Positions 34,677 to 43,712 are shown, counted from the stretch's first letter. The stretch: 64,000 nt of DNA from Bdellovibrio sp. 22V (GCF_030169785.1 NZ_CP125854.1:3286001-3350000); one strand, 5' to 3'. Notes: generated by a model not told the origin, from the letters alone. Translations and numbers: made by a program.

Positions 34677-35180
34677 TTAGTGAGGTTGTACGTCGTGGCA
34701 CTCTGGGAAAGTGAAATCTTTCCAGAATGAAGTGCCGGCTTCACCGCGGTTGATCCACACTTGTGTTTCGATTGTTCTTGGCACCGTCACTTCTCTTGTT
34801 CCGAACTCAACACACTCGTGACTTTGTTCGCCGTTACCTACAAGTTTCAAGCACTCAGGAGCTTCATAAGTACGAGGCGCTGTTTTTTGAATTGTTTCAT
34901 AGCGCGCGCAAACCCAGTCATAATAAGGGCCGCCGCCTTCGCCGTTAGACTGATCCACCTTGACCGGCACAAGTTCCATACATTCTCTGGTTGGTTCGAT
35001 GGCGCGAATTTCATCGTCGCTCATACAGGCGTTGTCCAAAGGAATGTTGTTGATATTGTAGCCGTGAGTGACCACAGCATCACGATCCGCAAAGATCTGA
35101 CGCCATGAACTTCCAGCGTGTACCGCGAACGCACTTGAGGACATAACCAAAGTTGCCAGTGTTAAAACGATTGCTTTCAT
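34677..35180 (-). CDS. Exported cysteine-containing hypothetical protein
   Basis: The start at 35180 has an AGGAG ribosome site and gives a 167-residue protein with a signal peptide ending AFAVHA. The mature part has six cysteines, in NACMSDDE, RECMEL, WVCARY, PECLKL, HECVEFG and PECHD, which could form three disulphides. No known domain is recognised. It is followed by an inverted repeat and preceded by a 21-bp inverted repeat at 35228-35248. The upstream in-frame extension to 35369 is rejected as non-coding in character. Confidence 0.72.
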   Translation of the reverse strand: MKAIVLTLATLVMSSSAFAVHAGSSWRQIFADRDAVVTHGYNINNIPLDNACMSDDEIRAIEPTRECMELVPVKVDQSNGEGGGPYYDWVCARYETIQKTAPRTYEAPECLKLVGNGEQSHECVEFGTREVTVPRTIETQVWINRGEAGTSFWKDFTFPECHDVQPH

Positions 35181-35227
35181 GATTGCTCCTTTTACCTTTG
35201 TTGGTTGGTATAACTGTTTTTTGTTGC

Positions 35228-35248
35228 GGAACGTGTCGTGAACGTTCC
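35228..35248. promoter_or_regulatory. 7+7+7 inverted repeat upstream of the 35180 gene
   Basis: GGAACGT (35228-35234) and ACGTTCC (35242-35248) are exact complements around a 7-bp centre, 48 bp before the start of the exported protein gene. Its size and position fit an operator. The rest of the divergent gap 35181-35441 shows nothing further. Confidence 0.4.
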
Positions 35249-35441
35249 ACAAAATTTCGGGTAACACTACAAGATCGCTCGGCGAAAGGTCTAAGTACAA
35301 AAATGTAATTGTGAAACAACAGAACGCACGCCGACAAAACCTCTCTCGACCGCTTATTTTCTGTCTCAAATTAAGAAAGAGAAACTGTAATCTAATTCTT
35401 ATTTATAGATATGCCGAAGAGTTTTTCATGAGGGAGAATTC

Positions 35442-35858
35442 ATGATGAAATCAGCAAACATTTTTTGGCCAAAAATAGAATCGCGCGAGCAGGCAAACGG
35501 TTTGATTAATACTGCCGCAGGGTTTTGTGCATTCATTGCGGTTTTGAATCTTGCACTGAGTTTTGCTTACAAATATGAAGTGTTCACTCTTCCGATCGGA
35601 AAAGATGCTTGGTACAACACGGTTGTTTACGCTCCCCTCGCCTATTTTATTTATGACAAATCTAAAATCGCCACATGGCTGGGCTTAGGAGTTTATCTTA
35701 TCGATCGCGTTCTTACGCTTCAGTATCAAACTGGCGGAGGAGCTTTCTTGTCCGTTGTAATTACATGTGCATTCATTTCGGCTCTTCGCGCTTTTAAGTA
35801 TTTAGAGTCAAATCCGCCTGAAAATGTACAATTCCCCGAACAAAAGAAGGCTGGCTAG
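35442..35858 (+). CDS. Small polytopic membrane protein
   Basis: This 138-residue protein has a GGGAG ribosome site. A short soluble start (SANIFWPKIESREQANG) is followed by four hydrophobic segments: AAGFCAFIAVLNLALSFAY, VVYAPLAYFIYD, WLGLGVYLIDRVL and FLSVVITCAFISALRAF. A short acidic tail ends the protein. It lies 24 bases before an EcsC-family gene in the same direction, so co-transcription is likely. The family is not recognised. Confidence 0.7.
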   Translation: MMKSANIFWPKIESREQANGLINTAAGFCAFIAVLNLALSFAYKYEVFTLPIGKDAWYNTVVYAPLAYFIYDKSKIATWLGLGVYLIDRVLTLQYQTGGGAFLSVVITCAFISALRAFKYLESNPPENVQFPEQKKAG

Positions 35859-35882
35859 AAAAATATCGGGTATGCTTTGAGT

Positions 35883-36668
35883 ATGGAAGATTTGGACTTG
35901 TACTATCTTACCAAAGCAAAAGAGCTTTTAGAAAAGCCCGGCCTTACAGCGCGTATCGCAACAAAGATCGGGACTCCTATTGAAAAAAGCATGAAGGTTC
36001 TGCCGGAGAAATGGCAGACGACTCTGCACAAGGCGGCGGAAAAATCCATTCATGCCGCATTTACTATAGCTTCTTCGACGGTCCCTGAAAAAGTAGACGA
36101 GTATCATAGCGCCAACAATCTTGCGCACAAATTGATGGTGGCCGGCACCGGAGGTTTGGGAGGCTTGCTCGGGCCCGCAGCCTTGCTAGTGGAGCTCCCC
36201 GTTTCAACAACGCTTATTATGCGCTCGATTATTGATATCGCGCAAAGTGAGGGCGAAGATCTTAGCAATCCGGAAACGAAATTGGCCTGCATGGAGGTTT
36301 TTGCCTTCGGCGGCTATTCGGCCTCCGACGATGCGACGGGTTCGGGTTATCTTATGACTCGAGCCGCATTAGCCAAAGCCTTTACGGATGCGGCGAAAGT
36401 CATCGCGGGAAAAAGCGTCGCCAGCGAAAGTGCGCCGGTCATGGTGCGCTTCCTTGCAAGTATCGCCTCACGGTTTAATCTTGTTTTGTCTGAAAAAGTC
36501 GCTGCACAAATACTTCCCATTGTCGGAGCTGTTGGCGGCGCAGGTATCAATCTTATTTTTATGGATCACTTTCAAGACATGGCTCGCGGTCATTTCGTCG
36601 TCCGCCGGCTCGAGAGAAAATACGGCGTCGATTATGTTCGCCAAAAGTATCTCGAGATTAAAATCTAA
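35883..36668 (+). CDS. EcsC-family protein
   Basis: This 261-residue protein belongs to the EcsC family (PF12787), named for the third gene of the Bacillus ecs ABC cluster; its molecular role is unsettled. The core LAHKLMVAGTGGLGGLLGPAALLVELPVSTTLIMRSI, with a Gly-rich hydrophobic helix pair, is characteristic. SEGEDLSNPETKLACMEVFAFGG and a C-terminal FQDMARGHFVVRRLERKYG motif follow. The ATG at 35883 is preferred over the in-frame TTG six bases upstream. No ABC genes are adjacent, unlike the Bacillus arrangement. Confidence 0.85.
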   Translation: MEDLDLYYLTKAKELLEKPGLTARIATKIGTPIEKSMKVLPEKWQTTLHKAAEKSIHAAFTIASSTVPEKVDEYHSANNLAHKLMVAGTGGLGGLLGPAALLVELPVSTTLIMRSIIDIAQSEGEDLSNPETKLACMEVFAFGGYSASDDATGSGYLMTRAALAKAFTDAAKVIAGKSVASESAPVMVRFLASIASRFNLVLSEKVAAQILPIVGAVGGAGINLIFMDHFQDMARGHFVVRRLERKYGVDYVRQKYLEIKI

Positions 36669-36757
36669 AACAAAGTTCGCATAAAAGTGGCATACCGTCA
36701 TATTTTGGTAAATCTTGCGGTCTTAGAATGAAACTCCGCAGCGTTCCCACATTATTT

Positions 36758-36791
36758 TAGAATATTTATGCCTTTTGCCACCAATATTCTA
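36758..36791 (+). promoter_or_regulatory. Inverted repeat upstream of the pilin-like operon
   Basis: TAGAATATT (36758-36766) and AATATTCTA (36783-36791) are exact 9-bp complements with a 16-bp spacer, ending 34 bp before the ATG at 36826. It is an operator or leader-hairpin candidate for the three-gene unit. Confidence 0.5.
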
Positions 36792-36825
36792 TCAACATTC
36801 CTTAGTTTGTTGGTAATCTTTGACT

Positions 36826-39390
36826 ATGCGGCAATCTGTATCATCTTGTATTGGCCAAACGACTTTGCTTCTTGTGTTAGTTATCAGTGCAGTGGGATCC
36901 ATTTTCTTAATGGCCTCGGCTGATATTTTCCGTCGCGACTACACCGTCAAAACTCGCGAGTTCGACCAAGTTCTTCTTAACGAAACAACGATCTCGGCCT
37001 TTGCGGTGATGGAGTCAGCTTTAGCGCGCCGCCTTTGGGAGCCCCCATCTGACAACAACTGCTTGAAGGCGGAAAATTTTGAAGTCTCAGGGAGTTTCGT
37101 GAATGGCGTGAACTGGAAGGTCACGGCAGTCTACAATTCTAAAACACGCAACTTCGAACTTGAAGCCACAGGGGAACTTAAAAACCTGACGGCGCTTTAT
37201 AAAAAACGCATCAAAGTTTTGGATGTGTCTGACTATCTTCTTTTTTCCGGATGCAGCCAACCCATCTACGTGAACCGTGTTTATGACGAGAAATCCCCAA
37301 CAGCCGTGATCGCCGGCGATCGCCGTGTTTATACACGCGGACCTCTTCGCCTGGTGGGCTATTTGGATCGCAAAGATCCAAGAATGAACTATAATGGTTT
37401 TCCAAGTGTGTGGCCTGGAGAGTTCGGCACTATCTTTCAAGCCGACCGTATGCAATTCGGCGGAGGGATTCAGCATGAGGTCACCGATGTGCCGCAGCCT
37501 AACCCCGATCCTTCCTCTAACATCGAAAGCCTTGTTCAGAATTTTGATCATCCGTGGGGCACGCAGCCTACTTACTATGCTCAGCGCGGTGCCGGGAATG
37601 CTATTTTTACCAGAAATTATCAAAAGGCTCTCGACCTCAGTAATCAAATTGTTGCAGGCACTCCAGGGCCTTTATCGCAAGCTTCGGTCGCAAATGAAGT
37701 TTATCCTATAGCATTGTTCGGTGGCGCTCCTCCGCTGCGAGCGTGGACCGCCGCAGATACGGGCGCTTACTTTAACAACTCAGACCGCTTCTCGATTTTC
37801 ACATACGCCTATGGGCAGGCGAACGTCTTCGGCATTCGTATCAACGCCTCTTGCTATTCTCAAAACGCTCCGAATGCGAAGCGCTGTTCGAACTCGGAAG
37901 ACTTTCCACGAGGATTTGCGCAGTGGAGAAAAGACGCCGGGCTTGAGGGATTTCTTTTCACCAGTGACTCTGAAGAAATTCCGTCACCGACAATGAATTG
38001 GGACAACTTGGAGGCGCTTGAAGAAGACGCCAACAAATGTGGAATGGTGATTTCTTCCCCGATAAATTCATACGAAGATTGCGCCGTGTGGGATTCGAAC
38101 TTCATGGTGAAGTATGCCCAGACAAGCTCGAACATCTGTAACAGAACTTCCGTTATCAATTTGGATACCATCGCGCTCAACAACTTCAATGCCGCGGATC
38201 TTCAAGATCCTTCTAAAGAAGAACGCCTGCTTCGTCGTGTGATTTATTTAAAAGTGCCTTCAGAGATTCGGCAGAACAGTGCCAATGGTCTTATGACAGG
38301 GCTTCTGCCTTCGAATGTCGCCAGAAAAAACCTTTCCCTGTGGGTGGTCAGCGAAGACACGCTGGCTCTTCGCGGATATCAAAAAGACACGACCTCGCCG
38401 CTGGATTCTCAACCCGACAAACTGCGCGAAGTAGTGTTTAACAAAGATGATTCCGGATCGCCACCGGCTGCTCAAAAGTCGCCGTTGTCACTTGTGATTC
38501 TTTCGCCCGAGAAAGTCCACCTTTTAAGTCCCTTCTACGTGCCTATGACGTACAGTCATTTTTCCCAGTATTGGCCTGCGAGTGGTGGAAAAATCCGCCC
38601 CATTAATCACAACCTTACCGATGCCGCCCGTCAGGAAAATGACGGTTTCCGCTATGGTTACCGCCGCTACTTGATTGAAAATGTCAGTGTGATTTCAAAT
38701 TCAAACAATGATGCCTCGAAGCCTTTTTATCTTCGTGGTTTATGGAGCGGACCGGATTCCTCCGCTTCGCAATTTCCTTCGAATCAATGTATGATCAGCT
38801 TGGCGGGACATACCTTAACGAAAAACCCGACAGACCCCAACGCCCGCATCGGCGACTACGCCATGATTCCCTCTTACCATTCACAGTCTTTATCGCCGAT
38901 TCCGCCCAGCAGTTCGCGTTTTTATGGCGGCGAAAATTTCTTCGCGAAGGTGTACTACCCGGCCGTTTTTAGAAAACAACAAGCGGCCACTTCGGCAAAT
39001 CGTCAAGAATCTGAAGTGTACTTTACGGGTTTGCGTCTTTACACGACTTTCGACAATTCAACCCCTTCCGGTCGTCGCGATTTAAGTACGCCCCTGCACC
39101 AAGGAGCGGAAAGTTTCGCTAATCCGAATGTTCCCTTTGATATTTCTCATAAGGTCTTCGGTTATGATCGCGGTAATTACTATCAAGACAAACCGCAGGG
39201 CACGCCATGCATTTTAGAAAACATGGCTTTTATGACGGCAGGCCTTGAGACTTACGATAAATATGCAATCATCCCGCGAACGAACGATGGCAGATATCTT
39301 TTCGTGCAAGACATGCCGGCAGGAAACTATCGCAATCTGGGGTCTATCGTCGGTGTCGAACAACCTCTTTTAGAAGCCCGCACAAAATAG
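36826..39390 (+). CDS. Large PilX-like minor pilin/pilus-assembly protein
   Basis: This 854-residue protein starts MRQSVSSCIGQ followed by one hydrophobic segment (TTLLLVLVISAVGSIFLMA), the layout of PilX/GspK-like pseudopilins without the usual E5. The long exported part is rich in Tyr, Asn, Ser and Pro, with no recognisable enzyme domain. It opens an operon with PilV-like and PilW-like prepilins, so it may be the oversize minor pilin or tip protein of a type IV pilus. The ATG at 36826 is preferred over a TTG at 36820; the ribosome site is weak. A typical PilX has under 250 residues, so this is far larger. Confidence 0.65.
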   Translation: MRQSVSSCIGQTTLLLVLVISAVGSIFLMASADIFRRDYTVKTREFDQVLLNETTISAFAVMESALARRLWEPPSDNNCLKAENFEVSGSFVNGVNWKVTAVYNSKTRNFELEATGELKNLTALYKKRIKVLDVSDYLLFSGCSQPIYVNRVYDEKSPTAVIAGDRRVYTRGPLRLVGYLDRKDPRMNYNGFPSVWPGEFGTIFQADRMQFGGGIQHEVTDVPQPNPDPSSNIESLVQNFDHPWGTQPTYYAQRGAGNAIFTRNYQKALDLSNQIVAGTPGPLSQASVANEVYPIALFGGAPPLRAWTAADTGAYFNNSDRFSIFTYAYGQANVFGIRINASCYSQNAPNAKRCSNSEDFPRGFAQWRKDAGLEGFLFTSDSEEIPSPTMNWDNLEALEEDANKCGMVISSPINSYEDCAVWDSNFMVKYAQTSSNICNRTSVINLDTIALNNFNAADLQDPSKEERLLRRVIYLKVPSEIRQNSANGLMTGLLPSNVARKNLSLWVVSEDTLALRGYQKDTTSPLDSQPDKLREVVFNKDDSGSPPAAQKSPLSLVILSPEKVHLLSPFYVPMTYSHFSQYWPASGGKIRPINHNLTDAARQENDGFRYGYRRYLIENVSVISNSNNDASKPFYLRGLWSGPDSSASQFPSNQCMISLAGHTLTKNPTDPNARIGDYAMIPSYHSQSLSPIPPSSSRFYGGENFFAKVYYPAVFRKQQAATSANRQESEVYFTGLRLYTTFDNSTPSGRRDLSTPLHQGAESFANPNVPFDISHKVFGYDRGNYYQDKPQGTPCILENMAFMTAGLETYDKYAIIPRTNDGRYLFVQDMPAGNYRNLGSIVGVEQPLLEARTK

Positions 39391-39400
39391 GATTCACAGC

Positions 39401-39907
39401 ATGATGGAAAGCTTCGGTAAAAATAGAAAAGGTATGACTCTGGTCGAAGTTTTAGTCGCCCTGTCCATCTCCATGGTCACGGTCGGAGTCTTTCTTTATC
39501 TGGCCCTCGGCAACAGAACACACAAGTCCCAACAAGACCATTCCAATCTACTAAAAGAACTTCTGCTCAACAATGTGATTGAGCTCAAGGGCATGCCGTA
39601 CACCGCTTTACCGCCTGCGGAAACTTGCATCATTCGAACTTACGATTACTTGGGAAACTTTCAAACCGAAACTCAATCTGTCAGCAGCGATGACTACTGT
39701 GACGTCGCTTCGCCCGGGAATGGTGAAATTCAAGTGTTGTGGAAAATTAAAAATGCCGCCAATTCGGATGTCTCATTTTCCATCAGTGGCATGAAACTCC
39801 CCACGCATGCGAACTTTTTAAAAAAAGTAACTCTGCACGCACGGACACTAACAAAATCCAGCACGCCGACGCCTCTTCACAACCACATTACCATTTTTAA
39901 GAGATGA
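39401..39907 (+). CDS. PilV-like type IV prepilin
   Basis: This 168-residue protein has a type III prepilin signal, KGMTLVEVLVALSISMVTVGVFLYLAL, in which a prepilin peptidase would cut after Gly and leave Met1 with Glu5. The remaining ~120 residues are soluble and contain three cysteines. It follows the large PilX-like gene by 10 bases and overlaps the PilW-like gene by 4 bp. Such minor pilins prime assembly of type IV pili. Confidence 0.85.
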   Translation: MMESFGKNRKGMTLVEVLVALSISMVTVGVFLYLALGNRTHKSQQDHSNLLKELLLNNVIELKGMPYTALPPAETCIIRTYDYLGNFQTETQSVSSDDYCDVASPGNGEIQVLWKIKNAANSDVSFSISGMKLPTHANFLKKVTLHARTLTKSSTPTPLHNHITIFKR

Positions 39908-40968
39908 GTATGAAAAAAGGATTCACTATAGTCGAGCTGCTTCTGGCGATTGGTTTGTCGACATTGGTTATCGGCGTGACCACGTTTTTATTGCATCAAT
40001 TTTTCAATGAACATCGCAGTATTGAGGTGTGGAGTTCAGGGCAATTTGAAATGACCTCTACGTTGAGCGACATCGAAGGCGACATCCGCAATCTGGTACG
40101 ATTGGATCCGGTGGAAAATTCTTCCGTCGAGTATTTCGGCGTCAAATCCATCCCTGTCGGCGCCGAGCCCGGCGACTGTCTTAACACTCCCGATGCTCCG
40201 GTGATCCGCTACACAAGTCTTGATCGTCGCCGTCGCTCAGAGCGCGTGTTGCGCGCATGGGCCGAGCTTTACGACTCGGAAAAATCCGCACCGGCCAACG
40301 AACTGCGTTTAACAGCGGATAGCACCGCGGATTCTCTTTTCACCAATTCTCAGGGCCCGCGTGAGGTTGTTCTTGTCGATGCGGACCGCCGTTATATTCG
40401 TCGCTATCAGGTCGCTCGCCATGTGATGCATCTTCAGTCCCCGACAGACCCTTATGATGACTTACAAAAAACGGATAATTTCGGTCAGCCTAAAACTTTT
40501 GACTACGTCAGTGTTTTTCTGCGCAATCCGTTGGGTAGCGACGGAGCCGTGACGACCAAGAAAGAAGCCGTCTTTATTACCGGCAGCGAGGTTTATCCTT
40601 CGAACACGTTCTTTCTTTGTGCGCGCAAATCCGATCGCAGCATTGTGAAGATCAATCAAAGCACCCAAGAAACCGTGGTTTTACTGCAGAACCCGACAGG
40701 CGATTTTCAATTTGATAGTTTAAGAATTATGTATTTCGGGACAAGGCCCGGGGTTCGAGTAGAAACGGCGAATTTTGCCGCCAATATGGACGTTAACGGA
40801 AACTGTGTGAATACGATTCATATCGCTTTAAGATTAGTGCCGACAGCCGCAGCTCTGGCGGTCAACGATCAGCGAATGGTCAAAGATGTGAAACTTGAAG
40901 CCATTCGCCGTCGTACGATTTTTTCTCCGAATCTGAATATTAAAAGACCTCTGAGCTGCAATGATTAA
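39904..40968 (+). CDS. PilW-like type IV prepilin
   Basis: This 354-residue protein has the prepilin signal KKGFTIVELLLAIGLSTLVIGVTTFLL with the conserved Glu5 after the cleavage site, then a long helix with RSIEVWSSGQFEM and a large soluble domain. PilW-type minor pilins are bigger than major pilins, and this size is normal. The start ATGA overlaps the stop of the PilV-like gene. With the two genes upstream it forms a minor-pilin cassette. Its 3' end overlaps the convergent attachment-family gene by 4 bp. Confidence 0.85.
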   Translation: MSMKKGFTIVELLLAIGLSTLVIGVTTFLLHQFFNEHRSIEVWSSGQFEMTSTLSDIEGDIRNLVRLDPVENSSVEYFGVKSIPVGAEPGDCLNTPDAPVIRYTSLDRRRRSERVLRAWAELYDSEKSAPANELRLTADSTADSLFTNSQGPREVVLVDADRRYIRRYQVARHVMHLQSPTDPYDDLQKTDNFGQPKTFDYVSVFLRNPLGSDGAVTTKKEAVFITGSEVYPSNTFFLCARKSDRSIVKINQSTQETVVLLQNPTGDFQFDSLRIMYFGTRPGVRVETANFAANMDVNGNCVNTIHIALRLVPTAAALAVNDQRMVKDVKLEAIRRRTIFSPNLNIKRPLSCND

Positions 40969-41417
40969 AGACTGAACGTCTGAACAGGAGCAGGCCAAAG
41001 ACGCTCTTTTAATTCCTCACGGGTGACGATGCCAAGATCTTTGGCGATCTCGCGCGAAACCTTACGGCTGACTTCCTTGCATAAAGTGTTGCGCAAGCGT
41101 CCTAAGAACTGCGGCTCGGCAATCAGAATCAAATCATCAAAAGCACGTTGCTGAGAAGAATCATCCAAGAAATCACAAACTTTGATCGCAAATTCCTGCG
41201 CCACTCTTTCCGTCGGCGATTGCGCTTTTTGATAACGAGATCCGTGCGAAACCATGTTCGAAAAGAACCCTGGTTTATCCGCATTAATCTCTTTGGATCT
41301 GAGACGCCCTCGAGGGTTGGCTAGTTTCGTGACGTATGTCACCTCACTGCCATTTCTATTGTTATACTCAAAAACTTTGGCTTCCACACGATTCACAACA
41401 ACAATCCAGGTTTTCAT
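40965..41417 (-). CDS. Host-attachment family protein (PF10116)
   Basis: This 150-residue protein matches the 'protein required for attachment to host cells' family (PF10116). It has no signal peptide. Visible family features are the N-terminal WIVVVNRVEAKVFEY (an ancient release-factor-like beta-alpha start), the middle RVAQEFAIKVCDFL and FDDLILIAEPQFLGRLRNTL, and the C-terminal SREIAKDLGIVTREELKERL. Despite the name, the fold relates to archaeal/eukaryotic release-factor-like proteins, so a ribosome-linked role is possible. The start at 41417 follows GAGAGGAT. Confidence 0.85.
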   Translation of the reverse strand: MKTWIVVVNRVEAKVFEYNNRNGSEVTYVTKLANPRGRLRSKEINADKPGFFSNMVSHGSRYQKAQSPTERVAQEFAIKVCDFLDDSSQQRAFDDLILIAEPQFLGRLRNTLCKEVSRKVSREIAKDLGIVTREELKERLWPAPVQTFSL

Positions 41418-41577
41418 GGGTATCCTCTCTTTTCTGAGTTGAGAGATCATATTCAGTATACTGGGAGCCTCTTCCTTTTCTCAACATGACCCCTCACACT
41501 GGACTGTCAAATGACTTTTTGAGTTTTCCACACTCCCCGGCGAAAATATCAGTCTGCGCTCTAAAGTCGGAGGACTC

Positions 41578-42708
41578 ATGCTTGAAAAGATGACTCACGA
41601 AGATCTTTTAAGGCTCACTTCGGTCCAGGATGGACCTTGCATTTCCATCTACGTTCCTGCGCTCCCGGATAAAACCCTGCAGTTAGAATACGAAGCTCTG
41701 GTACGCCGGGCCGCTCACCTGCTTTCTTTTGACGAAAAGGAAGACCAACACAAGGGCCTCTTGGAGGCGATTTATAACTTCAATCCTGTCGAGCATTTTG
41801 CCTCGCGGGAACAGGGCATTGCGGTTTTTGTTAATAAACATTGGAGTGGCTATTACCTGGCGGGACACGATCTTCCTTCGAAAGTTGTCGTATCGGAAAC
41901 CTTCCACTTAAAACCGCTTCTGGAGGATTTACAAAACGAACACATTTACCATGCCCTTTTCCTTTCTGCAGAGGAATCGATTCTTTTACACTGTGACGGC
42001 GGAACTGGCACCGAGTTGCACACTTTCTTGTTTCACCAAGGACAGCATAGCAACTCCATTCATTGGAAACACTTAGACGACTCCGACACCATATCTATCC
42101 CGCATCTTAAATCGACTTTGCGCGGGCGCGGAAATCAAGACAGTCATTTTAAAAAGAAAACCGGCGTGAAACTTTTTTTGAAATGGATCGAAGCAAAGAT
42201 CAGCAAGGAAGTCGGTTACAAAACCTTGCCGCTGTTTGTTTTCACTAACGAAATTCTTTACCACGCTTACAAAGAAATCAGCAGTCATCCCGATCCGCAT
42301 TTAGTAAAGATCGACCCGGCCAAAGGAACTCCGCGTATGGAAGCGATCATCCACTATGCGAACCTTGAAATTAAAAAGAATATCGCTAAACACAAGAGCC
42401 TTTCTACGACGGAGATCGAAGAGCTGGCTCGGCAAAAACGAGTTATTGACGATTTAGTGAAAATCTCCCGCGCGGCTTTAAGCGGCAAAGTGCGCACTTT
42501 GTTTTTGCGCGACAATGCGGAAATTTGGGGACAGCTGCACCGGCAAAGCGGGCAAATCACGTTCCACGAAAAACAGACGAATTCAAAGGACGACGATATT
42601 CTGGACGACATTGCCTGCGAAGTGATTCGCCAAGGCGGAGAAGTGATTGTTCTGGGCAAAAAAGATATGCCCACGCCGTCCCCCGCCGCAGCGATTCTGA
42701 GTTCTTAA
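41578..42708 (+). CDS. baeRF-like release-factor-related protein
   Basis: This 376-residue cytoplasmic protein resembles the bacterial relatives of archaeo-eukaryotic release factors (baeRF families). Typical features are CISIYVP near the N-terminus, EQGIAVFVN, the strand pair VVSETFHLKPLLEDLQ followed by YHALFLSAEESILLH, and the C-terminal EVIRQGGEVIVLGKKDMPT end that closes an RNase-L7Ae-like domain. baeRFs are predicted, from comparative work, to act in ribosome rescue or quality control. The ribosome site is CGGAGGAC. It is divergent from the attachment-family gene. Confidence 0.8.
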   Translation: MLEKMTHEDLLRLTSVQDGPCISIYVPALPDKTLQLEYEALVRRAAHLLSFDEKEDQHKGLLEAIYNFNPVEHFASREQGIAVFVNKHWSGYYLAGHDLPSKVVVSETFHLKPLLEDLQNEHIYHALFLSAEESILLHCDGGTGTELHTFLFHQGQHSNSIHWKHLDDSDTISIPHLKSTLRGRGNQDSHFKKKTGVKLFLKWIEAKISKEVGYKTLPLFVFTNEILYHAYKEISSHPDPHLVKIDPAKGTPRMEAIIHYANLEIKKNIAKHKSLSTTEIEELARQKRVIDDLVKISRAALSGKVRTLFLRDNAEIWGQLHRQSGQITFHEKQTNSKDDDILDDIACEVIRQGGEVIVLGKKDMPTPSPAAAILSS

Positions 42709-43712
42709 TGCAGTTTAATGTGATGAAGATTGTAAAGAAGCAGGCCTTGTCCCAAAGAGGCCTGTGCTGTTTCGACTTTGGCAATCTTAAGTGCCTGCAT
42801 ATAACCTAAAACCAACGCTAAATTTGAAATGTCAGAGATCCGATAGTCGCTGTCGATTTGCGCATCCGACAGTTGCGCGCGCTCTTTAAGAACGCGGTCT
42901 AACTCTTCCTGGGAAAAACTGTCTTGTCCCTTCGCCACCTGTCTTTGCACGGACATGGAAAGCACCCCGCCCACTCCGATCCAATGTGCCTTCGCAGCTT
43001 CATTTTTAAAAAAAAGCGGCACATTCAAATACGCATGATTCTTCGCAAGTTGCAAAGCCGCTTGTCTTTGCGCACCGATAGGGTTCGGCGAAGAAAACTT
43101 TTTAGGATCTTTGAATTGCAGAACTTCCAAAATTTTATTTTTGAAAGTGACAGAGGCCAAGTTTCCTTCATAGATGTAAACCCGGCCTTTGCGACGGGCA
43201 TACATTTGCATCGAACCGCCGCCGATATCCCAAACAATCACGGGGTCTTTCGCGGAAAAATTCTTTTTGCTGAGAGCCGACCAATAACCCAGTTCCGCTT
43301 CTTTATCTTGAGAGATGATTTCAATCGGCACCGAAATCTTTTTTGCCAACAGAGCAATCGCCGTCTTACCATTTTTCGCGACACGGAAAACTGACGTCGC
43401 AATCCCCGTCACTTTCTTGACGTCATGTTCTTTCATTTTTTCCAGCATGTTTTGGATACGCGGGGCTGACTCTTCAATCATTGCCAATGGAATTTCTTTT
43501 TTCTCGGATTTTTCCAAAGCTTCGTTAAAAGCCAACGCCAAGCGGTCCTCATAAAGCACCTGCACGATTTTTTTCTCGCAGACATCAACGACAGCCGCAA
43601 AAGCTTTCGTGGTTCCTGATCCGAAATCCAAAGCTCCCTGCTTTTCCTGACAAGGATTTGCGAAAACGACTTCGCAGAAAAAATATACTAAAAGAAAAAC
43701 GCTTTTTCTCAT
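42705..43712 (-). CDS. Exported Ppx/GppA-like phosphatase
   Basis: This 335-residue protein has a signal peptide (VFLLVYFFCEVVFANP) followed by the ASKHA fold of the Ppx/GppA family: GALDFGSGTTKAFAAVVD (phosphate loop 1), TGIATSVFRVAKNG and VWDIGGGSMQMYARR (phosphate loop 2). Relatives hydrolyse polyphosphate or pppGpp in the cytoplasm, so export is unusual. The C-terminal ~100 residues (SDYRISDISNLALVLGYMQ) keep the family pattern. Its ATG overlaps the kefC stop (ATGA), so it is translated with the Kef genes. It may act on a different phosphorylated substrate in the periplasm. Confidence 0.83.
   Translation of the reverse strand: MRKSVFLLVYFFCEVVFANPCQEKQGALDFGSGTTKAFAAVVDVCEKKIVQVLYEDRLALAFNEALEKSEKKEIPLAMIEESAPRIQNMLEKMKEHDVKKVTGIATSVFRVAKNGKTAIALLAKKISVPIEIISQDKEAELGYWSALSKKNFSAKDPVIVWDIGGGSMQMYARRKGRVYIYEGNLASVTFKNKILEVLQFKDPKKFSSPNPIGAQRQAALQLAKNHAYLNVPLFFKNEAAKAHWIGVGGVLSMSVQRQVAKGQDSFSQEELDRVLKERAQLSDAQIDSDYRISDISNLALVLGYMQALKIAKVETAQASLGQGLLLYNLHHIKLH

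Noticed and set aside
41454-41463. 10-bp palindrome CAGTATACTG before the attachment-family gene
   Set aside because: Such short palindromes are expected often by chance in 64 kb and no second copy or promoter context supports it.
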